DNA of 64,000 nt, from NCBI RefSeq assembly GCF_031348265.1, contig NZ_CP133771.1, positions 2,666,001 through 2,730,000 of the forward strand. Direction: 5' to 3'. Below are positions 7,440-16,440 of the stretch, in pieces (position 1 is the first letter of the stretch; every line of letters begins with the position of its first letter). Below the pieces are notes generated by a model. It had not been told where the DNA came from, did no database searches, and saw nothing but the letters and a program-made list of their open reading frames with translations. Source of the stretch: Streptomyces collinus. Its GTDB lineage: Bacteria > Actinomycetota > Actinomycetes > Streptomycetales > Streptomycetaceae. The position numbers and the translations under genes are program-made.

Positions 7440-8372
7440 GTGCTCGTACTCGTCGCTCCCGGCCAGGGCGCTCAGACGCCCGGCTTCCTGACTGAATGGC
7501 TCGACCTCCCCGGTGTCCGCGGTGCCCTTGAGGCATGGTCCGACGCCGCGGGGATCGACCTGATCCGTTACGGCACCGAGGCCGACGCGGAGGAGATCCG
7601 CGACACCGCGGTGGCGCAGCCGCTGCTGGTCGCGGCCGGACTGGCGTCCGCGCAACTGCTCTTCGACGACCCGGCCGACCTGCCCGGGAAGGTCGGTGCC
7701 GTCGCCGGGCACAGCGTCGGCGAGTTCACCGCCGCCTCGCTCGCCGGGGTGCTGCCGCACGAGGACGCCCTCCGCCTGGTCCGCACCCGCGGGCTCGCCA
7801 TGGCCGAGGCCGCCGCCGTCACCGAGACCGGCATGGCCGCCCTCCTCGGCGGTGACCCGGACGTGACGATCCCGCATCTGACGAAGCTGGGCCTGACCCC
7901 CGCCAACATCAACGGCGCGGGCCAGATCGTCGCGGCCGGCACCAAGGAGCAGCTCGCCGCGCTGGAGGCGGACAAGCCCGAGGGCGTGCGCAAGGTCGTC
8001 GCGCTGAAGGTCGCCGGCGCGTTCCACACGCACCACATGGCCCCCGCGGTCGCCACGCTCGCGAAGGCCGCCGAGGCCCTGGCGCCCGGCGACCCGAAGC
8101 TCCCTTGCGTCTCCAACGCTGACGGGCAGGCCGTCGCCGCAGGCACCGAGGTGCTGGAGCGTCTGGTCGGCCAGGTCGCCAACCCCGTCCGCTGGGACCT
8201 GTGCATGGAGACCTTCAAGGGCCTCGGCGTCACGGCCCTGATCGAGCTGTGCCCCGGCGGCACCCTCACCGGCCTCGCCAGGCGGGCCCTGCCCGGCGTG
8301 AAGACGCTGGCCCTCAAGTCCCCCGCCGACCTCGACGCGGCTCGCGAGCTCATCGCCGAGCAGAGTGCCTGA
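7440..8372 (+). CDS. fabD: Malonyl-CoA:ACP transacylase
   Basis: A 310-residue FabD. It moves malonyl from CoA to the phosphopantetheine of ACP in the cytoplasm, supplying the extender for fatty-acid elongation. The GQGAQ oxyanion motif, GHSVGE with nucleophile Ser92 and GAFHTHHM with catalytic His196 are present (Ser92/His201 in E. coli). Two in-frame GTG codons (7434, 7440) are possible. 7440 gives the family N-terminus MLVLVAPGQG and better spacing from the AGAGAG ribosome site. It is the first gene of the fab operon, 16 bases before fabH. Confidence 0.95.
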   Translation: MLVLVAPGQGAQTPGFLTEWLDLPGVRGALEAWSDAAGIDLIRYGTEADAEEIRDTAVAQPLLVAAGLASAQLLFDDPADLPGKVGAVAGHSVGEFTAASLAGVLPHEDALRLVRTRGLAMAEAAAVTETGMAALLGGDPDVTIPHLTKLGLTPANINGAGQIVAAGTKEQLAALEADKPEGVRKVVALKVAGAFHTHHMAPAVATLAKAAEALAPGDPKLPCVSNADGQAVAAGTEVLERLVGQVANPVRWDLCMETFKGLGVTALIELCPGGTLTGLARRALPGVKTLALKSPADLDAARELIAEQSA

Positions 8373-8388
8373 GAAGGAGCCCGAGAGC

Positions 8389-9390
8389 ATGGCGAAGATC
8401 AAGCCCAGCAAGGGCGCCCCGTACGCGCGCATCCTCGGCGTCGGCGGCTACCGCCCGACCCGGGTCGTGCCGAACGAGGTGATCCTGGAGACGATCGAGT
8501 CGTCCGACGAGTGGATCCGCTCGCGCTCCGGCATCGAGACGCGGCACTGGGCCTCCGACGAGGAGACCGTCGCCGCGATGTCGGTGGAGGCGTCGGGCAA
8601 GGCGATCGCCGACGCCGGGATCTCCGCCGAGCAGATCGGCGGCGTGATCGTCTCGACCGTCTCGCACTTCAAGCAGACCCCGGCCGTCGCCACCGAGATC
8701 GCCGACAAGCTGGGCACCGCCAAGGCCGCCGCGTTCGACATCTCGGCGGGCTGCGCGGGCTTCGGCTACGGCCTCACCCTCGCCAAGGGCATGATCGTCG
8801 AGGGCTCGGCGGAGTACGTCCTGGTGATCGGTGTCGAGCGGCTGAGCGACCTGACCGACTTGGAGGACCGCGCGACGGCCTTCCTGTTCGGCGACGGTGC
8901 CGGCGCGGTCGTGGTCGGCCCGGCCCAGGAGCCCGCGATCGGCCCCACGGTGTGGGGCTCCGAGGGCGACAAGTCCGAGACCATCAAGCAGACCGTGCCG
9001 TGGACGGACTACCGCGACGGGACGGTCGAGAAGTTCCCGGCGATCACCCAGGAAGGCCAGGCGGTGTTCCGCTGGGCCGTGTTCGAGATGGCGAAGGTCG
9101 CCCAGCAGGCGCTGGACGCGGCCGGGATCAGCGCGGACGACCTGGACGTCTTCATCCCGCACCAGGCCAACGAGCGGATCATCGACTCGATGGTGAAGAC
9201 CCTGAAACTGCCGGAGCACGTCACGGTCGCCCGTGACATCCGCACCACCGGCAACACCTCGGCCGCCTCGATCCCGCTCGCGATGGAGCGGCTCCTGGCG
9301 ACCGGAGAGGCGAAGAGCGGCGACACCGCGCTCGTCATCGGCTTCGGGGCGGGTCTCGTCTACGCCGCGACTGTCGTTACCCTCCCCTAG
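8389..9390 (+). CDS. fabH: Beta-ketoacyl-ACP synthase III
   Basis: A 333-residue KAS III. It condenses a short acyl-CoA starter with malonyl-ACP and so sets the straight or branched chain start. The triad is intact: Cys122 in SAGCAGFGYG, His258 in PHQANER and Asn289 in TGNTSAAS. The start ATG 8389 has an AAGGAG ribosome site at 8374-8379; an in-frame GTG upstream lies inside the fabD end and is not needed. In streptomycetes this enzyme prefers branched starters. It is the second gene of the fab operon. Confidence 0.95.
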   Translation: MAKIKPSKGAPYARILGVGGYRPTRVVPNEVILETIESSDEWIRSRSGIETRHWASDEETVAAMSVEASGKAIADAGISAEQIGGVIVSTVSHFKQTPAVATEIADKLGTAKAAAFDISAGCAGFGYGLTLAKGMIVEGSAEYVLVIGVERLSDLTDLEDRATAFLFGDGAGAVVVGPAQEPAIGPTVWGSEGDKSETIKQTVPWTDYRDGTVEKFPAITQEGQAVFRWAVFEMAKVAQQALDAAGISADDLDVFIPHQANERIIDSMVKTLKLPEHVTVARDIRTTGNTSAASIPLAMERLLATGEAKSGDTALVIGFGAGLVYAATVVTLP

Positions 9391-9397
9391 GCACTCC

Positions 9398-9421
9398 GTG
9401 CCGGATCATGCGATCCGGTGC
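9398..9421 (+). terminator. Intercistronic hairpin between fabH and acpP
   Basis: CCGGATC-ATGC-GATCCGG (9401-9418) is a perfect 7-bp stem with a 4-base loop, extended by weaker outer pairing. It lies 8 bases after the fabH stop and about 50 before acpP and has no T run. It is more likely an mRNA processing or stability element, or a partial attenuator, than a full terminator. It could help acpP be expressed above its neighbours. Confidence 0.4.
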
Positions 9422-9471
9422 GGAAGGAAACACCTGCCACACCCTCTGAATATCTACGAAGGAGCGCCGAC

Positions 9472-9720
9472 ATGGCCGCCACTCAGGAAGAGATCGTCGC
9501 CGGTCTCGCCGAGATCGTGAACGAGATCGCCGGCATCCCGGTTGAGGACGTCCAGCTGGACAAGTCCTTCACCGACGACCTGGACGTCGACTCGCTGTCC
9601 ATGGTCGAGGTCGTCGTCGCCGCCGAAGAGCGTTTCGACGTCAAGATCCCGGACGAGGACGTCAAGAACCTCAAGACCGTCGGTGACGCGACCGACTACA
9701 TCCTCAAGCACCAGGGCTGA
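9472..9720 (+). CDS. acpP: Acyl carrier protein
   Basis: An 82-residue acidic acyl carrier protein. It carries growing fatty acyl chains on a phosphopantetheine attached to Ser41 in the DSLSMVEV motif. The helix II charge pattern (EVVVAAEERFDVKIPDED) is typical of primary-metabolism ACPs. A strong GAAGGAG ribosome site precedes ATG 9472. Its position between fabH and fabF and the absence of a chain-length factor gene place it in fatty-acid rather than polyketide synthesis. Confidence 0.96.
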   Translation: MAATQEEIVAGLAEIVNEIAGIPVEDVQLDKSFTDDLDVDSLSMVEVVVAAEERFDVKIPDEDVKNLKTVGDATDYILKHQG

Positions 9721-9806
9721 CCGGCCGATCAGGCCGTCCGTCTGACTGCCCCGCCACCCGGCGGTGGCGCCGCTTAATCCTCGTATCCGTTGGAGAAAGA
9801 ATTCCC

Positions 9807-11078
9807 GTGAGCTCGACCAATCGCACCGTGGTCGTCACCGGTATCGGCGCAACCACACCGCTGGGTGGCGACGCAGCCTCTACCTGGGAGGGCCTGATCG
9901 CCGGCAAGTCCGGCGTCAAGCCCCTGGAGCAGGAGTGGGCCGCCGACCAGGCGGTCCGTATCGCGGCCCCGGTCGCCGTGGAGCCGACCGAGGTCATCCC
10001 GCGGCCGCAGGCCCGCCGTCTGGACCGCTCGGCGCAGTTCGCGCTGGTCGCGGCCAAGGAGGCCTGGGCCGACGCCGGTTTCGAAGCGAAGGCCGGCGAG
10101 GACCCGAACATCGACCCCGACCGGCTCGGCGCGGTCATCGCCTCCGGTATCGGCGGCGTGACGACGCTACTCGACCAGTACGACGTGCTGAAGGAGAGGG
10201 GCGTCCGCCGCGTCTCCCCGCACACCGTGCCCATGCTGATGCCCAACAGCCCCTCGGCCAACGTGGGTCTGGCCGTGGGTGCCCGGGCGGGCGTGCACAC
10301 GCCGGTTTCCGCCTGTGCCTCGGGCGCCGAGGCCATCGGCTACGCCATCGAGATGATCCGCACCGGCCGTGCCGACGTCGTCGTCGCGGGTGGCACGGAG
10401 GCGGCGATCCACCCGCTGCCCATCGCCGCCTTCGGCAACATGATGGCGATGTCCAAGAACAACGACGACCCGCAGGGCGCGTCGCGCCCCTACGACACCG
10501 CCCGCGACGGTTTCGTCCTCGGTGAGGGCGCCGGTGTCGTGGTCCTGGAGTCCGCCGAGCACGCGGCCAAGCGCGGTGCCCGGGTGTACGCGGAGGCGGT
10601 CGGGCAGGGCATCTCCGCCGACGCGCACGACATCGTGCAGCCGGAGCCGGAAGGGCGGGGCATCTCGCACGCCCTGCAGAACCTGCTGGACCGCAACGAC
10701 CTGGACCCGTCGGAGATCGTGCACGTCAACGCGCACGCGACGTCCACGCCGGCGGGCGACATCGCCGAGCTGAAGGCGCTGCGGAAGGTGTTCGGCGACG
10801 ACGCGGACCACTTCGCGGTGTCCGCGACGAAGTCGATGACCGGGCATCTGCTGGGTGGTGCGGGTGGTGTCGAGACGGTCGCGACCGTGCTGGCGCTGTA
10901 CCACCGGGTGGCTCCGCCGACGATCAACGTGGAGAACCTGGACCCCGAGGCCGAGGCGAATGCCGACGTCGTCCGGGGTGAGGCTCGGAAGCTGCCCGTC
11001 GAGGGCCGTATCGCCGCGCTGAACGACTCGTTCGGGTTCGGTGGGCACAACGTGGTGCTGGCGTTCCGGACGGTTTGA
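9807..11078 (+). CDS. fabF: Beta-ketoacyl-ACP synthase II
   Basis: A 423-residue KAS II starting at GTG (MSSTNRTVVVTGIGATTPLG). It performs the decarboxylative condensation that elongates acyl-ACP. The catalytic residues are Cys170 in VSACASGAEA, His310 in HVNAHATSTPAGD and His347 in MTGHLLGGAGG; the C-terminal NDSFGFGGHN segment is intact. It has a single KS domain with no chain-length-factor partner, so it belongs to the housekeeping synthase. It ends the fab operon, and a strong hairpin follows. Confidence 0.95.
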   Translation: MSSTNRTVVVTGIGATTPLGGDAASTWEGLIAGKSGVKPLEQEWAADQAVRIAAPVAVEPTEVIPRPQARRLDRSAQFALVAAKEAWADAGFEAKAGEDPNIDPDRLGAVIASGIGGVTTLLDQYDVLKERGVRRVSPHTVPMLMPNSPSANVGLAVGARAGVHTPVSACASGAEAIGYAIEMIRTGRADVVVAGGTEAAIHPLPIAAFGNMMAMSKNNDDPQGASRPYDTARDGFVLGEGAGVVVLESAEHAAKRGARVYAEAVGQGISADAHDIVQPEPEGRGISHALQNLLDRNDLDPSEIVHVNAHATSTPAGDIAELKALRKVFGDDADHFAVSATKSMTGHLLGGAGGVETVATVLALYHRVAPPTINVENLDPEAEANADVVRGEARKLPVEGRIAALNDSFGFGGHNVVLAFRTV

Positions 11079-11092
11079 TCCTGAGCGTTGAT

Positions 11093-11124
11093 CGGCCCGA
11101 ACTCCCGGTGGGGGGTTCGGGCCG
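11093..11124 (+). terminator. Terminator after fabF
   Basis: CGGCCCGAAC (11093-11102) pairs perfectly with GTTCGGGCCG (11115-11124) around a 12-base loop, 14 bases after the fabF stop. There is no long T run, as is usual in Streptomyces terminators. It probably ends the fab operon transcript. Confidence 0.7.
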
Positions 11125-11174
11125 TTCGCCGTTTCGGTGACGTGGTGTGCCGGGTGCCGGCCGGTGGGGGCTGG

Positions 11175-11220
11175 TCGCGCCCACGCGGCGGAGCCGCAGA
11201 TCGAAACAGCCCCGCGCCCC
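11175..11220. repeat. Streptomyces dispersed GC-rich intergenic repeat, copy 1
   Basis: This stretch between two convergent genes shares about 40 of its 48 positions with 45443-45490, including an identical run through CCCACGCGGCGGAGCCGCA. A shorter remnant with GTGGAGCCGCACATG is at 42255-42269. Such modules are common between genes in Streptomyces and often act as part of terminators. No coding content is seen. Confidence 0.5.
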
Positions 11221-11245
11221 TTACGACGCGCCCCCTCAAGTCCGT

Positions 11246-11740
11246 CTACACCACCTGGTGGAGCCAACGGACCGGGGCGCCTTCGCCTGCGTAGCGGAAG
11301 GGTTCCAGTTCGTCGTCCCAGGGCTTGCCGAGCAGCTTGTTGAGTTCGGCCTCCAGGTCGGTCTCCCCCTGCCGACTGCGCTGCAGGGCCGCTCTGAGCC
11401 GGTCCTCGGGGATGAGGATGTCGCCGTGGATGCCGGTGACGGCGTGGTAGATGCCCAGGTCGGGGGTGCAGCTGTAGCGCTCGCCCTCGGCGGTGGCGCA
11501 GGGTTCCGCGGTGACCTCGAACCGGAGGAGGTGCCAGCCGCGGAGCGCCGAGGCCAGCTTGGACGCCGTGCCCGCCTGGCCCTGCCAGGAGAACTCCGAG
11601 CGCCAGGTGCCCGGGGCGGCCGGCTGACGGATCCAGTCCAGGCTGACGCGTGTGCCGAGCACCCCGGCGACGGCCCACTCGACGTGCGGGCACAGCGCGC
11701 GCGGCGCGGAGTGCACGTACAGAACTCCACGTGTCGTCAC
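11246..11740 (-). CDS. DUF3145 family protein
   Basis: A 164-residue protein starting at GTG with TTRGVLYVHSAPRALCPHVE, the very conserved N-terminus of actinobacterial DUF3145. A GGAGG ribosome site lies 5 bases upstream, which decides this start over longer alternatives. There are no membrane segments. The function is unknown; the family is restricted to actinobacteria and commonly lies next to the fatty-acid synthase genes, as here. It converges on fabF. Confidence 0.85.
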   Translation of the reverse strand: MTTRGVLYVHSAPRALCPHVEWAVAGVLGTRVSLDWIRQPAAPGTWRSEFSWQGQAGTASKLASALRGWHLLRFEVTAEPCATAEGERYSCTPDLGIYHAVTGIHGDILIPEDRLRAALQRSRQGETDLEAELNKLLGKPWDDELEPFRYAGEGAPVRWLHQVV

Positions 11741-11999
11741 CGGAACCTCCGGGCAGAGCGGGACATGGTGCAAACGGGCGGAACGGCTGTGACCGGGCGG
11801 GTCACGTTGATGGCGAGGCTACCGTGCGGTGGCGCAAGGAGTGTGACCTACGGTCGGTCCAGGTGCCGGGAAACGCCTGCCATTCACCCAGGGGGACGCT
11901 AGTACGGGTGTGAGCCGTTGCACCTGATCGGTCGGGAACCCTCGTGCGTTGTTATGGGTTGGGGAGACAGGCACGGCGTGGCGAGGGGATGGACCAGGG

Positions 12000-12887
12000 A
12001 TGCGGAAGCGGGACCGCCGTACACAGGGCGTTCTGGCCGTCGTCGCGGCGGGCGTGCTGGGGGTCACCGGGTGTGATGCCGTGGGGGGCGATTCCGCCGC
12101 CCCGTCCGAGTCCGCGAAGCCGTCCCCCAAGCCCACGCCCCTGTGGGATCGCAGCCCGGGTTCCGTCGCGGCCGTGGGTGACTCCATCACGCGCGGGTTC
12201 GACGCCTGTGACGTGCTGTCGGACTGCCCGGAGGCCTCCTGGGCGACCGGTGGCAGTCCCGAGGTCGATTCGCTCGCGGTGCGGCTGCTGGGAAGGACCG
12301 GCGCCGCGCAGCGGAGCTGGAACTACGCCGTGAGCGGGGCCCGGATGGCCGATCTGCCCGGGCAGATGGCCCGGGCGGTGGGGCGCAGGCCGCAGTTGGT
12401 GACGGTGATGGTCGGGGCGAACGACGCCTGCCGGTCGACGCCCGCGGCGATGACCCCGGTCCCGGCCTTCCGTGCCGACTTCGAGGATTCCCTGCGCTCG
12501 CTGCGCAAGGCCCTGCCCAAGGCCCAGGTGTTCGTGGCGAGCGTGCCGAACCTGAAGCGGCTGTGGTCGGAGGGGCGTACCAGCCCGATGGGCAAGCAGG
12601 TGTGGAAACTGGGCATCTGCCCGTCGATGCTGGGCGACCCGGACGCCCTGGACTCGGCGGCCACCCTGCGGCGGAACACGGTGCAGAAGCGGGTGGAGGA
12701 CTACAACAAGGTCCTGAGGGACGTCTGCGCCGAGGACAAGCGGTGCCGCTACGACGGGGGCGCGGTGTACGACTACCGCTTCGGGACCACCCAGTTGAGC
12801 CGCTGGGACTACTTCCACCCCAGCGTGAACGGACAGGCCCGGTTGGCGGAGATCGCGTACCGCGCCGTCACCGCGAAGAGGCCCTGA
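12000..12887 (+). CDS. SGNH/GDSL-family esterase lipoprotein
   Basis: A 295-residue secreted lipoprotein. The signal peptide MRKRDRRTQGVLAVVAAGVL ends in the lipobox LGVTGC with Cys25, followed by a Ser/Pro-rich linker. The SGNH blocks are present: GDSITRGFD (nucleophile Ser62), a Gly in the NYAVSGAR segment, GANDAC for the Asn block and DYFHPSVNGQ with the Asp/His pair. It should be anchored on the outer membrane face and act as an esterase or lipase. A longer upstream start would place non-signal residues before the lysine/arginine-rich n-region. Confidence 0.85.
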   Translation: MRKRDRRTQGVLAVVAAGVLGVTGCDAVGGDSAAPSESAKPSPKPTPLWDRSPGSVAAVGDSITRGFDACDVLSDCPEASWATGGSPEVDSLAVRLLGRTGAAQRSWNYAVSGARMADLPGQMARAVGRRPQLVTVMVGANDACRSTPAAMTPVPAFRADFEDSLRSLRKALPKAQVFVASVPNLKRLWSEGRTSPMGKQVWKLGICPSMLGDPDALDSAATLRRNTVQKRVEDYNKVLRDVCAEDKRCRYDGGAVYDYRFGTTQLSRWDYFHPSVNGQARLAEIAYRAVTAKRP

Positions 12888-12914
12888 GGCGGGCCCTGGC
12901 CTAGAGTTCCGCAC

Positions 12915-13886
12915 ATGAACGAACTCTTCGGAACACTTTCCGACGGGACGCCGGTGTACCGCTGGAGCCTGGAGCGGGCCGGTGTACGGGTGCGGGTCCT
13001 GTCGTACGGCGGGATCGTGCAGTCCGTGGAGGTGCCGGACCGGCAGGGCCGGACCGGCGAGGTGGTGCTGGGGTTCCGGGACTTCGACGGCTACCTGGCC
13101 CACCCGGAGCCGTACTTCGGCGCCCTGGTCGGGCGGTACGCCAACCGGATCGCCGGAGGCCGGTTCACCCTGGACGGTCGGACGTATGCGCTGGAACCGA
13201 ACAACGGGCCGAACTCGCTGCACGGCGGCGCTCGGGGCTTCGACAAGCGCGTGTGGGACGCGGAGCCCGTGGAGCACGGGGTGCGGCTGACGCGGATCAG
13301 CCCGCACGGCGAGGAGGGTTTCCCGGGGCGGCTGGAGGTCTCGGCGACGTACACGCTCGACGGGAGCGGTGCGCTGCGGATCGCGTACGAGGCGGTGACG
13401 GACGCGCCGACCGTGGTGAACCTGACCAACCACAGCTACTTCAACCTGGCCGGTTCCGGTGACACGGGCGGTCATGAGCTGCGGCTGGCCGCCTCCCGGT
13501 ACACGCCGGTCGACGCGGACCTGATTCCCGCCGGCGCTCCGGAGGAGGTGGCCGGCACGCGCTTCGACTTCCGCGAGGCGCGCAAGACCGGCTCCGGCTA
13601 CGACCACAACTTCGTGCTCGACAAGGGTGTGACGGACGCTCCGGTGGAGGTCGCCGAGCTGCACGACCCGGCGTCCGGGCGGGTGCTGACGGTGGCGACC
13701 ACCGAGCCGGGCCTCCAGCTGTACACCGCCGACCACCTGGGCGAGCCCTTCGCGCCCGGTGACGGCATCGCGCTGGAGACCCAGCACTTCCCCGACTCGC
13801 CGAACCGGCCGGAGTTCCCGACGACGGTGCTGCGGCCGGGCGGGGTGTTCCGCTCGGAGACGGTGTACGGGTTCGGCACCCGCTGA
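12915..13886 (+). CDS. Aldose 1-epimerase (cytoplasmic, galM-like)
   Basis: A 323-residue mutarotase with no signal peptide. It interconverts alpha and beta anomers of hexoses or pentoses. Hallmarks are GALVGRYANRIAGGRF, NNGPNSLHGG with a catalytic His, NLTNHSYFNLAG with the second His and LETQHFPDSPN near the C-terminus. A TAGAGT box at 12902-12907 lies seven bases before ATG, so the message is likely leaderless. It follows the esterase gene by 27 bases and precedes, convergently, the GH3 glucosidase. A second, secreted-type epimerase is at 42318. Confidence 0.9.
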   Translation: MNELFGTLSDGTPVYRWSLERAGVRVRVLSYGGIVQSVEVPDRQGRTGEVVLGFRDFDGYLAHPEPYFGALVGRYANRIAGGRFTLDGRTYALEPNNGPNSLHGGARGFDKRVWDAEPVEHGVRLTRISPHGEEGFPGRLEVSATYTLDGSGALRIAYEAVTDAPTVVNLTNHSYFNLAGSGDTGGHELRLAASRYTPVDADLIPAGAPEEVAGTRFDFREARKTGSGYDHNFVLDKGVTDAPVEVAELHDPASGRVLTVATTEPGLQLYTADHLGEPFAPGDGIALETQHFPDSPNRPEFPTTVLRPGGVFRSETVYGFGTR

Positions 13887-13967
13887 GGGTGCCCGCGGCG
13901 GACCTGGTGCCCCGGTCCGGAGGTCAGGTCCCGGACCGGGGCAGCTGGTGGGGGAACTTGTCCCGGA

Positions 13968-16418
13968 TCAGACGTTAATCGTCGCGGTGATCCTGCGGTC
14001 CGTGATCGAGCGTCCGACCTGGATCTCGTACGAACCCTTCACAAACGACCACGAGCCGGTCGCTTCGTCCCAGATCTCGAAGGCGCGGCGCGGCAGTTCG
14101 ACCGTCGCCTCGGCGCCGTCGCCCGGTGCGGCCTCGACGCTCGCGAAGCCGGCCAGCCAGCGTGCCGGGCGGGTGGGGTCGGGGTCGGCCGGGGCGAGGT
14201 ACAGCTGGACGACCTCGCGGCCTGGGCGGTCGCCGGTGTTGCGGAGGCGGACCTTCGCGGTGGTGGTCCCGGCGGCCTCCGCCACCTCGACGGAGTCGTA
14301 GGTCCAGTCGGTGTAGCCGAGGCCGTGGCCGAACGGGTAGGCGGGGCTGCGGCCGTGCTTCTCCCAGGCGCGGTAGCCGATGAAGACGCCCTCTGCGTAG
14401 GGGAGTTCGCCGTTCTCCGGGACGACCTGGGTGACCGGGGCGTCGGTGAGGCTGCCCCAGGTGGTGGGCAGGCGGCCGCCGGGCTCGTGGGCGCCGGTGA
14501 GGACGTCGGCGAGGGCCGCGCCGCCCTCCTGGCCGGGGAACCAGGACAGGAGCACGGCGGCGACGTCGTCGCGCCACGGCAGCTCCACCGGGGAACCGGA
14601 GTTGACGACCACGACGGTGTTGGGGTTGGCGGCGGCGACGGCGCGGACCAGGTCGTCCTGGCGGCCGGGCAGCCGCAGGTCGGTGCGGTCGAAGCCCTCG
14701 GACTCCACGCGGTCGGTGGTGGCGACCACGACGACGGCCGTGTCGGCGGCCCGGGCGGCCTCGGCGGCCTCGGCGATCCGCTCGTCGGCGTCCTGCTGCG
14801 GGTCCTGGTGGGCGAGGGTGAAGCCGATGACCCGCAGGGGGTGGTCGCCGGCCGGCGGGACCGTGTAGGTGAGGGAGACCTCGACCGGTTCGCCCGCGGT
14901 GAGTTCGACCCCGGCGTGGGGCACCGGCGGGCCGAAGAAGGTCAGGAAGGGGTCGTCGCCGGCGGGGCGCTGGACGCCGTCGTAGTACGTGGTGCCCGCG
15001 ACGGTCAGCCGGAAGGGGCCGAGGCCCTTGATGCCGAAGGTGTGCGTGCCGCTCTCGCGCGGGGTGAAGGAGCCGGTCAGTTCGACGCTGTGCAGGTTCT
15101 CGTGGGTGACGCCCTCGGGGAGGTCCGAGCCCGTCCATTGAAGGTGGCCGCTGGGGGCCGAGCGCGCGCCGAGGACCTGGCCGGTCGCGTCGCGGCAGAC
15201 GGCGCGCAGCTCGAAGCCCCGGTCCGCGACGGGGAGTTCGGTGTTGGGGTCGGCGCCGAGGGTGTAGGTGAGGGTGCCGTCGGGGAGGGCGGCGGTGAGG
15301 CCGTCGAGCGGGGAGACGACCCGGGCGGGGAAGACGGTGGCCGAGCCGCCGCCGAGGACGCGGGCGTCGCGGGCGGCGGCGCCGATCAGGGCGACCCGGC
15401 CGGGCCTCAGCGGCAGAGCGCCGTTGTCGTTGCGGACGAGCACGAAGGAGCGGCGGGCGATCTCGCGGGCCAGCGCCTCGCCGTCGACGGCGTCGGGCGG
15501 GTCGGTGACGACCGGTTCGGCCCCATCGAGGACGCCGACCCGGGCGGCGAGGCGCAGGACGCGGCGCACGGCCTCGTCGACCAGGGCCTCGTCGGCCTCG
15601 CCGTCGCGCACGGCCCGGGCGAGGGCCTCGCCGAAGACGGTGCCGGGACCGGGCATGGCGATGTCGAGGCCGCCGGCGAGGGCTCCCGTGGTGGAGCGGG
15701 CGGCGGTCCAGTCGGAGACGTTGACCCCGTCGAAGCCCCACGCGCCGCGCAGGACCTCGTTGACCAGGTGGTGGTGCTCGGTCATGGTCGGGCCGTTGAC
15801 GGAGTTGTAGGCGGTCATGATGCCCCAGGGGTGGGCGTTCTCGACGATCGCCTCGAAGGGGGCCAGGTACAGCTCGCGCAGGGCGCGTTCGCCGACGAGG
15901 TTGTTCACGGTGAGGCGGTCGGTCTCGGCGTCGTTGGCCACGAAGTGCTTGACGGTGGTGCCGACGCCGCCGGACTGGACGCCGCGGACGTACTCGGTGC
16001 CGATCCGGCCGGTGAGGTACGGGTCCTCGCTGTAGGCCTCGAAGTGCCGGCCGCCGAGCGGGGAGCGGTGCAGGTTGACCGTGGGGGCGAGCAGGACGTG
16101 AACGCCCTTGCGGCGGGCCTCCTGGGCCAGCAGCACACCGGCCCGGTGCGCGAGGCCGGGGTCCCAGGTGGCGGCGAGGGCGGTCGGTGAGGGCAGGGCG
16201 ACGGACGGGTCGTCGGCGCTCCAGTGCACTCCGCGGACGCCGATCGGGCCGTCGGACATGACCAGTGAGGCCAGTCCGGCCTCCGGCAGCGCGGGCAGGC
16301 TCCACACGTCCTGGCCGGCCAGCAGCCGCGTCTTGGCGTCCAGGTCGAGGGCGCCGAGGGCGGTCTCGACGACGACCTCGCGGGCCGCATCCTGCATCGC
16401 CTGTGTCGTCTCCGCCAC
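13968..16418 (-). CDS. GH3 beta-glucosidase with PA14 domain
   Basis: An 816-residue family 3 glycoside hydrolase. The N-terminal barrel carries KHFVAND (Lys157-His158) and the nucleophile Asp236 in GVNVSDWTAA. A PA14 carbohydrate-binding insert (SGTHTFGIKGLGPFRLTVAG) sits in the second domain, followed by a fibronectin III-like C-terminus (RLRNTGDRPGREVVQLYLAP). There is no signal peptide, so it probably acts on imported oligosaccharides. GTG 16418 is chosen because GAGGAGG (16424-16430) lies five bases upstream; longer starts run across the divergent TetR region. The damaged TetR gene next door was probably its repressor. Confidence 0.88.
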   Translation of the reverse strand: MAETTQAMQDAAREVVVETALGALDLDAKTRLLAGQDVWSLPALPEAGLASLVMSDGPIGVRGVHWSADDPSVALPSPTALAATWDPGLAHRAGVLLAQEARRKGVHVLLAPTVNLHRSPLGGRHFEAYSEDPYLTGRIGTEYVRGVQSGGVGTTVKHFVANDAETDRLTVNNLVGERALRELYLAPFEAIVENAHPWGIMTAYNSVNGPTMTEHHHLVNEVLRGAWGFDGVNVSDWTAARSTTGALAGGLDIAMPGPGTVFGEALARAVRDGEADEALVDEAVRRVLRLAARVGVLDGAEPVVTDPPDAVDGEALAREIARRSFVLVRNDNGALPLRPGRVALIGAAARDARVLGGGSATVFPARVVSPLDGLTAALPDGTLTYTLGADPNTELPVADRGFELRAVCRDATGQVLGARSAPSGHLQWTGSDLPEGVTHENLHSVELTGSFTPRESGTHTFGIKGLGPFRLTVAGTTYYDGVQRPAGDDPFLTFFGPPVPHAGVELTAGEPVEVSLTYTVPPAGDHPLRVIGFTLAHQDPQQDADERIAEAAEAARAADTAVVVVATTDRVESEGFDRTDLRLPGRQDDLVRAVAAANPNTVVVVNSGSPVELPWRDDVAAVLLSWFPGQEGGAALADVLTGAHEPGGRLPTTWGSLTDAPVTQVVPENGELPYAEGVFIGYRAWEKHGRSPAYPFGHGLGYTDWTYDSVEVAEAAGTTTAKVRLRNTGDRPGREVVQLYLAPADPDPTRPARWLAGFASVEAAPGDGAEATVELPRRAFEIWDEATGSWSFVKGSYEIQVGRSITDRRITATINV

Positions 16419-16440
16419 GTCGGCCTCCTCGTCGAAGTCG

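Noticed and set aside
7440..11078. Type II polyketide synthase cluster
   Set aside because: It has a KS, KAS III and ACP but no chain-length factor, ketoreductase or cyclase, and FabD and FasR are in place. This is primary fatty-acid synthesis.
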